Source of the DNA: Streptomyces maremycinicus
Lineage (GTDB): Bacteria; Actinomycetota; Actinomycetes; Streptomycetales; Streptomycetaceae
Assembly: GCF_001184025.1 (NCBI RefSeq)
Contig: NZ_BBYG01000020.1
Coordinates: 186,001-250,000, forward strand
Direction: 5' to 3'
Length of the DNA stretch: 64,000 bases
In this document: one piece after another, positions 8,823-17,073 of the stretch
Layout of the letters: every line of letters begins with the position of its first letter
Position numbering within the stretch: position 1 is the stretch's first letter
The notes under the pieces: model-generated
What the model saw: only the letters and a program-made list of their open reading frames with translations
What the model was told of the DNA's origin: nothing
Databases searched by the model: none
Program-made: the position numbers and the translations under genes

Positions 8823-9251
8823 ATGTCCGTCACCGCCGACCTCTACATCGAGGTCAAGAACTTCTACGCCCGCCAGATGCGCGTCCTGGACGACCTGGAC
8901 ATCGAGCGTTTCACCGCCACCTTCACCGAGGACGGCTCGGTCGCCCACCCCCACCGCGGCGAGAAGGTGGAGGGCCGCGAGGCGATGCGTACCAAGATGA
9001 AGAGCATGCTCCCGATGTACGAGGGGCTCGTCACCCGGCACTGGTTCGACCACTTCCTGATCGAGCCGACCGAGGGCGACGGCCTGCGGGTCACCTACTA
9101 CTCGCTGGTGACCCAGACGAACACGCAGGACGAGGTCCACTTCTTCTCCTCCTCCAGCGTCGAGGACCAGATGGTCCGCGAGGAGGGTGAACTGCGCATC
9201 CGGGAGCGGGTCATCCACCGCGACAACCCCAAGTACGGCCGGGTGATCTGA
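8823..9251 (+). CDS. SnoaL/NTF2-like small protein
   Basis: The 142-residue protein has the cone-shaped NTF2/SnoaL pattern: an N-terminal helix (DLYIEVKNFYARQMRVLDDL), then FTATFTEDGSVAHPH, a helical middle and strands with RERVIHRDN near the end. Relatives are polyketide cyclases, hydroxylases, ketosteroid isomerase-like enzymes or the beta subunit of aromatic dioxygenases. In this cluster it could catalyse a cyclisation, dehydration or isomerisation, but the catalytic residues cannot be assigned. The ribosome site GAGGAG lies eight bases before ATG. The 58-bp gap from the ketosynthase still fits one operon. Confidence 0.75.
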   Translation: MSVTADLYIEVKNFYARQMRVLDDLDIERFTATFTEDGSVAHPHRGEKVEGREAMRTKMKSMLPMYEGLVTRHWFDHFLIEPTEGDGLRVTYYSLVTQTNTQDEVHFFSSSSVEDQMVREEGELRIRERVIHRDNPKYGRVI

Positions 9252-9296
9252 CCCCTGCCCACGCATCCGTGAACCGCTGAAGGAGGGGCAGAGCAG

Positions 9297-11873
9297 ATGA
9301 CGCGACAGCCGGCAGAGCGACCGACGCGGCAACCGGCACAGGATCCGGCACGGCGACCGGCGCGGCGGCTCACGGAGTCCTGGGAGCCGCCGCCGGCCGA
9401 GTGGAACGACACGGCACGGCCGTTCGAGGACCAGGTGAGCATGATCGACCTGATCGAGCGGCGCGTGCGGGAGTCCCCCGACGCTCCCGCCGTCCGCCTC
9501 GGCGAGGGGGAGATCAGGACGTACGGCGAGCTGTGGGCGGACTCGGGTCTGCTCGCCCGTTTCCTCGCCGGTCACGGGGTGGGCCGGGGCGCGTTCGTCG
9601 GTGTCCTGCACGAGAACTCGTGGGACAGCGTGCTGGCGGTCGTCGGTGTGCTGCGCACCGGCGCCGCCTATGTGCCGCTGGACGCGCGCTGGCCGGCCAC
9701 CCGGATCGCGGCGCCCGTCCGCCAGTCGGGGATCGGCTGGATCATCACCGGGCACGCGCTGGCGCGCCGCGCGGAGGAGGCCGGGCAGCTCGCGGGCACC
9801 GGTGTACGGCTGGTCTGCACGGATCTGCGGGCCGCGGCCCCGGACCCGCTGGACGCGGAGGCGGTGGGCCTGCTCTGGGACTCCGTCGCCGAGGACGAGG
9901 ACCTGGCCCGGGCGTCGGGCTTCAACCAGAACCCCGGCGACGAGATCTCCGCCGCGCAGATCGACACCTATGTCTCGCACGTGCGCGACCTGGTGCTGTC
10001 GGCGGCTCCGGCGGTACCGCGGCCGCGGGTCGTCGAGGTGGGCTGCGGCGCCGGTCTGATCGCGGGGGCGCTGCGCGGCCGGGTGGCCGGCTACACGGGC
10101 GTCGACGTGTCGGCCGTCGCGCTGGAGCGGGCGGAGCGGGAGGCCGGTGAGGGGGCACGGTTCGTGCGAGCCGCGGCCGCCGACCTCGGCCGGGTGGTGG
10201 CCCCGGCGGGCGCGGACGTCGTCCTCCTCGCGAGCGTCGCCCAGTTCTTCCCCGGGTTCGAGTACCTGCGGTCCGTGCTGCGGGACGCCGTGGGCGCCCT
10301 GGCGCCGGGCGGGGCGGTGGTCCTCGCGGATCTCGCGGAGCCGGACGGGGGCCCGGACTCCGGTCATCTGCGGGTGCCCGCCGAGTGGTTCGGGCGTCTG
10401 GCCGCCCAACTCGGCCTGCCGGTACGGGCGGAGATCCACCGGCGCGGCGGGGACGGCTGGCCGCCGGTCCTGCGGGACCGGTACGACGTCGTCCTGCGCC
10501 CGGCGCCGCGCGACACGGCCGTCGCGCACACGCCGGTGATCAGCACCTGGAGCGAGGTCGAGGCGGCCCGCGCCCTGCCGCTGCCGGCCGGCCCCGGCGC
10601 CGACGACACCGCGTACGTCATCTTCACCTCGGGCTCCACCGGTGTGCCCAAGGGCGTGTCGGTGCGCCACCGCAGTGCGGTCAACGTCATCCAGTGGGTG
10701 AACGAGACGTACGCGGTGGGTCCGGACGACTGTCTGCTGTGGGTCACCGCGCTCACCTTCGACCTGTCCGTGTACGACCTGCTCGGCGTGCTCGCGGCGG
10801 GCGCGAGTCTGCGCGTCGTCCCGGCCGCCGAACTGTCCGACGGCGAGCGGCTGCTGGACATCATGCTGCGCGAGCCGATCACCTTCTGGGACTCGGCTCC
10901 GGCCGCGCTCAGCATCGTGATGTCCTTCGCCGACGCCCCGGACGGGACGGACGGCAGGGACCACAGGGACGACAGGGACGCGACAGACGCGACAGGCGCG
11001 ACAGGCGCGACCAGCGGGATCGGCAGGACGGACAGGGCAGGCGAGACAGGCGGTACAGGTGGGACGGGCGATACGGGCGGGGCCGACGGGTGGGCCGGGG
11101 CCGACGGGCCGGTGCCGAGCCTGCGTCTGGTCTTCCTCAGCGGCGACTGGGTGCCGCTGACCCTGCCCGGCCGGGTCCGGGCCCGCTTCCCGCGGGCCCA
11201 CGTCGTGGCGCTGGGCGGCGCGACCGAGGCGACGATCTGGTCCAACCACTTCGACGTCGGTGAGATCGACCCGGCCTGGACGAGCGTGCCGTACGGCAAG
11301 CCGATCCAGAACGCCCGCTACTACGTCCTGGACGGCGACCGCAAACCGTGCCCGATCGGCGTCGAGGGCGATCTGCACATCGCCGGCGTGGTGGTGGCCG
11401 ACGGGTATGTCGGCGACCCGGAGCTGACGGCCGCGAAGTTCACGGCCGACACGGTGGGCGGCCCGGCGGACGAGTCGATGTACGCGACGGGCGACCGGGC
11501 CCGCTGGATGGCCGACGGCAACCTGGAGTTCCGGGGCCGCCGCGACGACCAGGTCAAGGTCCGCGGCTACCGGATCGAGCTGGGCGAGGTGCTGGCCGCC
11601 CTGCGCCGGGTGCCGGGGGTGGTGGACTGCGCGGTCACCACGCTGCGCGGCGACGACGGCCCGCAGATCGTGGCGGCCGTGGCCGTGGGCGGTTCGGAGC
11701 CGACGCGGGGCGGCGGGTTCGTCCGCCGCCACCTGGCGGGGAGCCTGCCCAGTTACATGCTCCCGGAGCATGTGCTGGTGCTGCCGGCCCTGCCGGTCGG
11801 CCCCACGGGCAAGGTCGACCGGGACCGGCTGGCCCGGCTGGCCGCCCGCGCCCGGGACCGCCGACGGGGGTGA
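9297..11873 (+). CDS. Stand-alone adenylation domain interrupted by a methyltransferase (A-MT-A), cysteine-like code
   Basis: The 858-residue protein begins as an adenylation domain (A2 region GAAYVPLD near residue 124). It then contains a full SAM methyltransferase (motif I VVEVGCGAGLIAGAL near 245, and a motif near 300 with LLASVAQFFPGF) before resuming at A3 (FTSGSTGVPKG near 443). The insertion thus lies between A2 and A3, the arrangement known in TioN of thiocoraline, which activates and S-methylates cysteine. The pocket read by eye is D-L-Y-D-F-S-L-I-W-K against the published Cys code D-L-Y-N-L-S-L-I-W-K. A10 is GPTGKVDR. A Thr/Gly/Asp-rich insert lies at about 545-600. There is no carrier domain, so it must load one in trans. 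It is last in the operon. Confidence 0.88.
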   Translation: MTRQPAERPTRQPAQDPARRPARRLTESWEPPPAEWNDTARPFEDQVSMIDLIERRVRESPDAPAVRLGEGEIRTYGELWADSGLLARFLAGHGVGRGAFVGVLHENSWDSVLAVVGVLRTGAAYVPLDARWPATRIAAPVRQSGIGWIITGHALARRAEEAGQLAGTGVRLVCTDLRAAAPDPLDAEAVGLLWDSVAEDEDLARASGFNQNPGDEISAAQIDTYVSHVRDLVLSAAPAVPRPRVVEVGCGAGLIAGALRGRVAGYTGVDVSAVALERAEREAGEGARFVRAAAADLGRVVAPAGADVVLLASVAQFFPGFEYLRSVLRDAVGALAPGGAVVLADLAEPDGGPDSGHLRVPAEWFGRLAAQLGLPVRAEIHRRGGDGWPPVLRDRYDVVLRPAPRDTAVAHTPVISTWSEVEAARALPLPAGPGADDTAYVIFTSGSTGVPKGVSVRHRSAVNVIQWVNETYAVGPDDCLLWVTALTFDLSVYDLLGVLAAGASLRVVPAAELSDGERLLDIMLREPITFWDSAPAALSIVMSFADAPDGTDGRDHRDDRDATDATGATGATSGIGRTDRAGETGGTGGTGDTGGADGWAGADGPVPSLRLVFLSGDWVPLTLPGRVRARFPRAHVVALGGATEATIWSNHFDVGEIDPAWTSVPYGKPIQNARYYVLDGDRKPCPIGVEGDLHIAGVVVADGYVGDPELTAAKFTADTVGGPADESMYATGDRARWMADGNLEFRGRRDDQVKVRGYRIELGEVLAALRRVPGVVDCAVTTLRGDDGPQIVAAVAVGGSEPTRGGGFVRRHLAGSLPSYMLPEHVLVLPALPVGPTGKVDRDRLARLAARARDRRRG

Positions 11874-11880
11874 ACGCCGA

Positions 11881-11922
11881 GGGGGGCGGGCCACCCGGCG
11901 ACCGCCGGGTGACCCGCCCCCC
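11881..11922. terminator. Bidirectional terminator hairpin
   Basis: GGGGGGCGGG and CACCCGGC pair with GCCGGGTG and CCCGCCCCCC, an 18-bp stem with one internal bulge. It sits eight bases after the A-MT-A stop and between convergent genes. It is a clear right-hand boundary for the biosynthetic operon. Confidence 0.8.
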
Positions 11923-11940
11923 CTCGGGGCCGCACGGCTC

Positions 11941-12891
11941 CTAGCCGCGCACGCCCAGCTTCCACACCATCGCGGCGACGGCGTCGCTGTTGACGTCCAG
12001 GGCCCGCCGGTCGATGTTGGCGGGGGTGTCACAGGCCTGGTGGTAGCACTTGTCCATGGCCTCACCGGCGGTCCCGCCCCACTTCGCGGCCTGCTCCGGG
12101 GTCTTGATCTCGGCGGATCCGGTGAAGATCCCGCCCACCGCGACCCCCTTGGCCAGGAACGGCTCGTGGTCGCTGCGGCCGTTCAGGGCGGTCGCGGGCT
12201 CGGTGGGGATGCCCTTGGCGCTGAAGTACCGGTCGAAGTGCCGGGCGACCTCGGGGCTCTGGTCGTAGACGAAGTACCCGGGGTTCGGTGAACCGATCAT
12301 GTCGAAGTTCAGATAGGCGGTGATCTTAGACAGTTCGGCCGCCGGCAGGGTGTTCACGTAGTGGGTGGACCCGATGTACGTCTCCTCCTCCGTTCCCCAG
12401 AAGCCGAAACGGAGGTGCTGGGAAGGGTTGACGTTCCTCGCGGAGACCGTCAGCGCGGTCTCCAGGATCGCGGCGACGCTGGAGCCGTTGTCATTGATTC
12501 CGGGGCTCGTGTCGACCGAGTCGAGGTGCGCCCCGACCATGAGGACTTTTCCGCTCTGCCCGCCCCGGGGCCAGTCGGCGATCAGATTCCAGCTCTTCTT
12601 CCCACCGAACTCGAATTCCTGGAGCGAGGTGGTGAATCCAGCGGCGTCCAGCTTTTTCTTCACATAATCCACGGAGGCCTGATAACCGGCCGTACCATGG
12701 GCCCGGTTTCCGTTGTTCGCGTCGGAGATCCGCTGGAGCGCGTCCAGGTGCCGCATCACTCCGGTGACGGAGATGTCGGGCGCCGCACCTGCCTGAGCTG
12801 GCTCTTCGGCATGCACACCGACCGTCGTCAGCAGCAGGACGGACAGCGTGGACGCCGCGACGACGGCCGGACGGGACGGCTTGAAAGGCAC
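11941..12891 (-). CDS. Secreted M28 aminopeptidase (Streptomyces griseus SGAP-like)
   Basis: The protein is 316 residues from GTG at 12891, chosen because AAAGGA precedes it and the signal peptide then begins properly: basic VPFKPSRP, a hydrophobic core and an AxA-type site near VHAEEPA. The two-zinc ligands of M28 peptidases are all visible: His in GAHLDSV, Asp in GINDNGSS, the Glu-Glu pair in TEEETYIGS, Asp in NFDMIGSP and His in SDHEPF. It removes N-terminal residues from peptides outside the cell. A cysteine pair near the C terminus (KCYHQACD) matches the SGAP disulfide. It is convergent with the biosynthetic operon and probably unrelated to it. Confidence 0.92.
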   Translation of the reverse strand: MPFKPSRPAVVAASTLSVLLLTTVGVHAEEPAQAGAAPDISVTGVMRHLDALQRISDANNGNRAHGTAGYQASVDYVKKKLDAAGFTTSLQEFEFGGKKSWNLIADWPRGGQSGKVLMVGAHLDSVDTSPGINDNGSSVAAILETALTVSARNVNPSQHLRFGFWGTEEETYIGSTHYVNTLPAAELSKITAYLNFDMIGSPNPGYFVYDQSPEVARHFDRYFSAKGIPTEPATALNGRSDHEPFLAKGVAVGGIFTGSAEIKTPEQAAKWGGTAGEAMDKCYHQACDTPANIDRRALDVNSDAVAAMVWKLGVRG

Positions 12892-13358
12892 AGCCGATTC
12901 CTTTCTCGATGCGAGCAATTGATCTTCCAGAATGCTTGCATGAAGCGTGCACCGAAGCCAACAGAATTCAACGGACTTCACAAACGGAACCGCCCGGGCG
13001 CCCTTTTTCCGCCACGTCGGCCACAACGGCTTTCTTTCCTGAGGGCCCACCGGAAATCACCTGTTCGCGACCGTCGCCACGCCGTAACGACGCGGGAATT
13101 CATGGCGCGTTTCGCGCGGTCCCGGGAAGCGGCCCGGCGAAACCCGGGGCCGCACCGCGTGCGCGGTTTTCCGGGGTGAGCCGCGGGACCGGACGGCCGG
13201 GCCTCTCACCCCACCGGCGGCCTGACGGCCGGCCCCCGGCGGCCTAACCTCCGGCCCCCGCAGGCCCCACCCCGCCTCACCCGCCCCCGGGGCAACGGAC
13301 GTTACTCGCCCGAAACCTTGACGATCACATCGCCGGGTGCCACGATTCCGGCGCCGCC

Positions 13359-13374
13359 ATGTTTACGTAAACAT
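13359..13374. promoter_or_regulatory. LacI-family operator, site 1 (perfect 16-bp palindrome)
   Basis: ATGTTTACGTAAACAT is a perfect palindrome with the central CG step typical of LacI/GalR operators. A near-identical copy follows with a centre-to-centre distance of 35 bp, both just before the GH5 cellulase start. The rest of the 12892-13477 interval shows no convincing gene. Confidence 0.7.
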
Positions 13375-13393
13375 CAGCCAGCCCGGGACGTTG

Positions 13394-13409
13394 ATGTTTA
13401 CGCAAACAT
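13394..13409. promoter_or_regulatory. LacI-family operator, site 2
   Basis: ATGTTTACGCAAACAT differs from site 1 by one central base and lies 69 bp before the cellulase start. Two phased sites suggest cooperative sugar-responsive repression of the cellulase by a LacI-type regulator encoded elsewhere. Confidence 0.7.
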
Positions 13410-13477
13410 CGCGTGGCGGCCGCCGCCCAGCCCGCGCGTCCCCCAGCGCCGAGCCGCCTCTCCTGAAAGGGCACGTC

Positions 13478-14548
13478 ATGCGCAACACCCCCACCAGCGA
13501 CTCCCGCACCCCCCGCCTGCGCGCCGCTCTCGTCGCGGTCGCCGTCGCCGCCGTCACCGGCACGACCCTGGCCGGCAGCCCGGCCGCCGCCTCCTCCTCC
13601 CACACCGCACCGGCCACCGACACGACCCAGTTCAAGGGCGTGAACTGGGCCGACCCGCGCGACAACTTCGCCGACGACCTCCTCCAGCTGTCCGGTCTGT
13701 CGACCACGGACACCTACCGGCAGACCTACGCGAAGGCGACCCGGATCATCGCGGCGTTCCGGGCGAACCTCGGCGCCAACACCGTGCGGCTGCCCATCAA
13801 CCCGTACACGGTCGACGGCGCCTACTGGAAGTCCTACCGCGGGGTCATCGACGCGGCCTCGGACCAGGGCTTCAAGGTCATCGTCTCCTACTGGGAGGGC
13901 ACGGGCGCGCGGAAGGACGGCTTCATCGACGACACGGCCGCGTACTGGCCGATGTGGGACACCGTCGTCAAGGCGTACAAGAACGACCGGCATGTCTACT
14001 TCGAGCCGATGAACGAGCCGCACGGCTACACCGACACCGAATGGGCCGACATCGCGGCCAAGTGGCTGTCGACGTACGCGAAGGTTCCGCGCGACCGGGT
14101 GTTCGTCAGCGGCGCCGGCTACAACGACCACGTCACCACGGTCTGCGCCGACCCGCGGCTGAAGGGCACGTATCTCTCCCTGCACCACTACGGGTTCTGG
14201 AAGGACTACGCCACCTACGACCAGTGGGTGGCCGACCTGAAGGTGCGCATCGGCGACTGCGCGAACCGGACCGTCGCGGACGAGTTCGGCGCTCCCATGA
14301 CGACCGGCCTGAACTACGACGTGAAGACGCCGGACAACAACTTCGTCAACTACGTCCAGGCCGTCACCGACACCTTCCGCGAGCTGAAGATGGGCTCCGT
14401 GTACTGGCCGGGTCTGCGCACCGACGACACCTACTCGGTGCAGACCCTGACCGGGACCACGGCCCGCCCCTGGCTGGCCACCACCAATCAGTCCGGCGCC
14501 GACCGCCTCGCCTGGGCGTGGGGCCGCGGCAAGCCCGTCGCGGGCTGA
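13478..14548 (+). CDS. Secreted GH5 endoglucanase (cellulase)
   Basis: The 356-residue protein starts at ATG 13478 after GAAAGGG. It has a Sec signal peptide (MRNTPTSDSRTPRLRAALVA, hydrophobic core, cleavage near AAASS). The GH5 acid/base glutamate is in FEPMNEPHGY and the likely nucleophile in VADEFGAP; HHYGFW carries a typical active-site histidine-tyrosine. It should cleave beta-1,4-glucan outside the cell. There is no carbohydrate-binding module. Two LacI-type operators lie within 120 bp upstream, so induction by a sugar breakdown product is likely. Confidence 0.9.
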   Translation: MRNTPTSDSRTPRLRAALVAVAVAAVTGTTLAGSPAAASSSHTAPATDTTQFKGVNWADPRDNFADDLLQLSGLSTTDTYRQTYAKATRIIAAFRANLGANTVRLPINPYTVDGAYWKSYRGVIDAASDQGFKVIVSYWEGTGARKDGFIDDTAAYWPMWDTVVKAYKNDRHVYFEPMNEPHGYTDTEWADIAAKWLSTYAKVPRDRVFVSGAGYNDHVTTVCADPRLKGTYLSLHHYGFWKDYATYDQWVADLKVRIGDCANRTVADEFGAPMTTGLNYDVKTPDNNFVNYVQAVTDTFRELKMGSVYWPGLRTDDTYSVQTLTGTTARPWLATTNQSGADRLAWAWGRGKPVAG

Positions 14549-14741
14549 GTGCGGCGCCGAGTGCCGGGCGGGATCTCCGGCTGAACACGGCTGATTCTCC
14601 GACCGGATCGAGCTGGTTCTCCGGCTACGGCCTCCGGACGCCTGACGCGTGCGGGTACCTGAGAGCCCCGGGCGCGCGGGCGTCCCCCACCGCGCCCGGT
14701 CCGTACCCCCCGAGGGTGAGCGCGCCGGGCGCCACCGAACG

Positions 14742-14783
14742 CCGTCACCGGGGCGGCCGACCTGACGGCCGCCCCGGTGACGG
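14742..14783. terminator. Bidirectional terminator hairpin
   Basis: A perfect 18-bp stem (CCGTCACCGGGGCGGCCG and its complement) with a 6-nt loop lies between the convergent cellulase and DNA ligase genes, ending ten bases from the ligase stop. The preceding stretch 14549-14741 shows nothing else. Confidence 0.85.
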
Positions 14784-14792
14784 CTCGCCCGG

Positions 14793-16946
14793 TCAGGAGG
14801 CCGACGGCACTCCGCCGGGACCGGCGTCGACGTAGTCGGCGACGAGGGCGGCGAACTCGTCGGGCGCGGCGAGCCGGACGCCTAGGGTCTCCGCCTTGGT
14901 CCGCTTGGATCCGGCGCCCTCACCGGCGACGACCAGGCTGGTCTTCTTGGACACGCTGGAGGAGGAGCGGCCCCCGGCACGCTCGATGAGTTCGTTCATC
15001 TGGTTGCGGCTGAGCTTCTCCAGCGCTCCGGTCATCGCGCCGGTGACGACCACGGTCATCCCGGCGAGCGGCCCGGCGTCGGCGATGGCCGGCGCGCCCT
15101 CGCCCTCGCCGACGATCCCGTCGGTCCCGTCGGTCCCGTCGGTCCCGTCGGCGGTCGCCGGTGCGGGCGGGGTGGCGCCGGGCTCGGTCATGTTCACCCC
15201 GGCGGCGACGAGTCTGTCGATGAGCGGGGCGAGTGCGGCGAGTTCGGCGACGATGGACGGGGCCTTCTCGGTGCCGATGCCCTCGACCTGCTGGATCGCC
15301 TCGGCGTCGGCGGCGCGCAGCAGGCCCATGGTGGCGAAGTGGCGTGCGATACGGCGGGACATGGAGCGGCCGGTGCCGCGGACGCCGAGAGCGCACAGGA
15401 CCCGGGACAGCGGCTGCTTCTTGGCCGCGGCGAGCGCGGCGAGGAGGTTGTCGGTGCTGGTCTCCCCCATCCGCTCCAGACCGAGGAGCTGCTCGCGGGT
15501 GAGGGCGAACAGCCCCGCGAGATCGGTGACCAGTCCGGCCTCGACGAGTTGGACGACCCGGGTGTGGCCGAGGCCCTCGATGTCGAGCTGGTCGCGTCCG
15601 GCGGCGTAGGAGAGGGAGGCGACGAGGTGGCAGTCGCGGCCGTTGACGCAGCGCCAGCGCTGCTCGCCGGTGTCGATGCCCGATCCGCAGCGCGGGCACG
15701 CCTCGGGGAAGACGATGGGCTGTTCGTCGCCGGTGCGCAGGTGGGCGACGGGCGCCTCGATGCGGGGGATGACGTCTCCGGCCCGGTGGACCATGACGTG
15801 GTCGCCGAGGCGCAGGTCGCGGCGGGTGATGTCGGCCGCGTTGTGGAGGGTGGCGTAGGTGATGGTGGAGCCGTCGATCCGCACCGGTTCGAGGACCGCG
15901 CGCGGGGCGATGATGCCGGTGCGGCCCACGTTCCACTCCACCGCCAGCAGCCGGGTGATCTTCTCCACGGCGGGGAGTTTGTAGGCGGTGGCCCAGCGCG
16001 GGGCGCGGGAACCCGAACCGGCGGCCCGCTGGTCGGCTGCGAGGTCGGCCTTGACGACGATCCCGTCGATCCCGAACGGCAGCGAGGCGCGCAGCCCGGC
16101 GATCTCGGCCACCCGGGCCAGGACCTCCTCGGCGGTGCTCGCGGTGACGCCGGGCACGGCCGTCGTCGCGGTGGTGTTCACGCCGTAGCCGCCGGTCCGG
16201 GTCATGAGGTCGCTGTGCGCGCTCTCCTCCAGCAGCTCGGCCAGCGCCGGTTCGGTGTCGTCCACGGGCAGCAGGCCGTAGCCGAAGAAGGTCATCGGCA
16301 CGGTGTACGCGCGTTCCCTGGCGCGCAGGGTGCCCGCCGCCGCGTTGCGCGGGTTGGCGAACGGCGCGCCGCCGTGCGCGGTGCGCACCTCGTTGGCGTG
16401 CTCGAACTGGGCCGTCGTCATGAGGACTTCGCCGCGCACCTCGACGGTGACCGGCTCCGACAGTTCCTCCGGCAGGCCCTCCACGGTGCCGATCGCGTGC
16501 GAGACGTCCTCCCCGGCCGTCCCGTCGCCCCGGGTGATCAGCCGGGTCAGGCGGCCGCGGGTGTAGCGGGCCGCGATCGCCAGACCGTCCAGTTTCGGCT
16601 CGACGCTGTACGCGGTGACGTCGTGGCCGACGCGCCGGGTGAGCGAGGCCGTCCACGCGGTGAACTCCTCGGCGGAGAACACGTTGTCCAGGCTGAGCAT
16701 CGGTCTCGTGTGCGGGACATCGCCCTCGACCGCGCCGCCGGCCACCTTGCCGGTCGGCGAGTCGGGCAGCACCTGCTCGGGGTGCTCGTCCTCCCACGCC
16801 GCGATGGCGCGCACCAGCCGGTCGTAGGCGTCGTCGTCGAGCACCGAGGTGCCACCCGCGTAGTAGGCGGCCGACGCCTTCACCGCGTCCTCGATCGCCT
16901 GCGCGTAGGCGACGGCGTCCACAATCACTGCACCGGGTGTTGTCAT
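14793..16946 (-). CDS. ligA: NAD-dependent DNA ligase
   Basis: The 717-residue protein has the full LigA layout: Ia domain, adenylation domain with the AMP-accepting lysine in EPKLDGLA (K118), OB fold, a four-cysteine zinc finger (CPRCGSG ... CVNGRDC), helix-hairpin-helix repeats (EGIGTEKAP) and a BRCT domain (about 625-700, with GMTVVVTGAM). It seals nicks using NAD. A Thr-Asp-Gly repeat from a 9-bp DNA repeat (about 15113-15151) lies between HhH and BRCT. Streptomyces often carry more than one LigA; this one is away from gatCAB and may be the second copy. ATG start at 16946. Confidence 0.93.
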   Translation of the reverse strand: MTTPGAVIVDAVAYAQAIEDAVKASAAYYAGGTSVLDDDAYDRLVRAIAAWEDEHPEQVLPDSPTGKVAGGAVEGDVPHTRPMLSLDNVFSAEEFTAWTASLTRRVGHDVTAYSVEPKLDGLAIAARYTRGRLTRLITRGDGTAGEDVSHAIGTVEGLPEELSEPVTVEVRGEVLMTTAQFEHANEVRTAHGGAPFANPRNAAAGTLRARERAYTVPMTFFGYGLLPVDDTEPALAELLEESAHSDLMTRTGGYGVNTTATTAVPGVTASTAEEVLARVAEIAGLRASLPFGIDGIVVKADLAADQRAAGSGSRAPRWATAYKLPAVEKITRLLAVEWNVGRTGIIAPRAVLEPVRIDGSTITYATLHNAADITRRDLRLGDHVMVHRAGDVIPRIEAPVAHLRTGDEQPIVFPEACPRCGSGIDTGEQRWRCVNGRDCHLVASLSYAAGRDQLDIEGLGHTRVVQLVEAGLVTDLAGLFALTREQLLGLERMGETSTDNLLAALAAAKKQPLSRVLCALGVRGTGRSMSRRIARHFATMGLLRAADAEAIQQVEGIGTEKAPSIVAELAALAPLIDRLVAAGVNMTEPGATPPAPATADGTDGTDGTDGIVGEGEGAPAIADAGPLAGMTVVVTGAMTGALEKLSRNQMNELIERAGGRSSSSVSKKTSLVVAGEGAGSKRTKAETLGVRLAAPDEFAALVADYVDAGPGGVPSAS

Positions 16947-17073
16947 GCCTCACATCCTGCCTGCCACCACTGACAATGCCCCGGACGGGAGCGCCGGGCC
17001 GATCTCCCCGGGGCGGCCGTCCGGCCCGGACACACCGTTGATCCACAGCCGTCGACACCCTAGGTTCCGGAGC

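Noticed and set aside
13102..13179. Possible 25-codon gene before the cellulase
   Set aside because: It is rich in Arg and Gly with no ribosome site and no recognisable feature.
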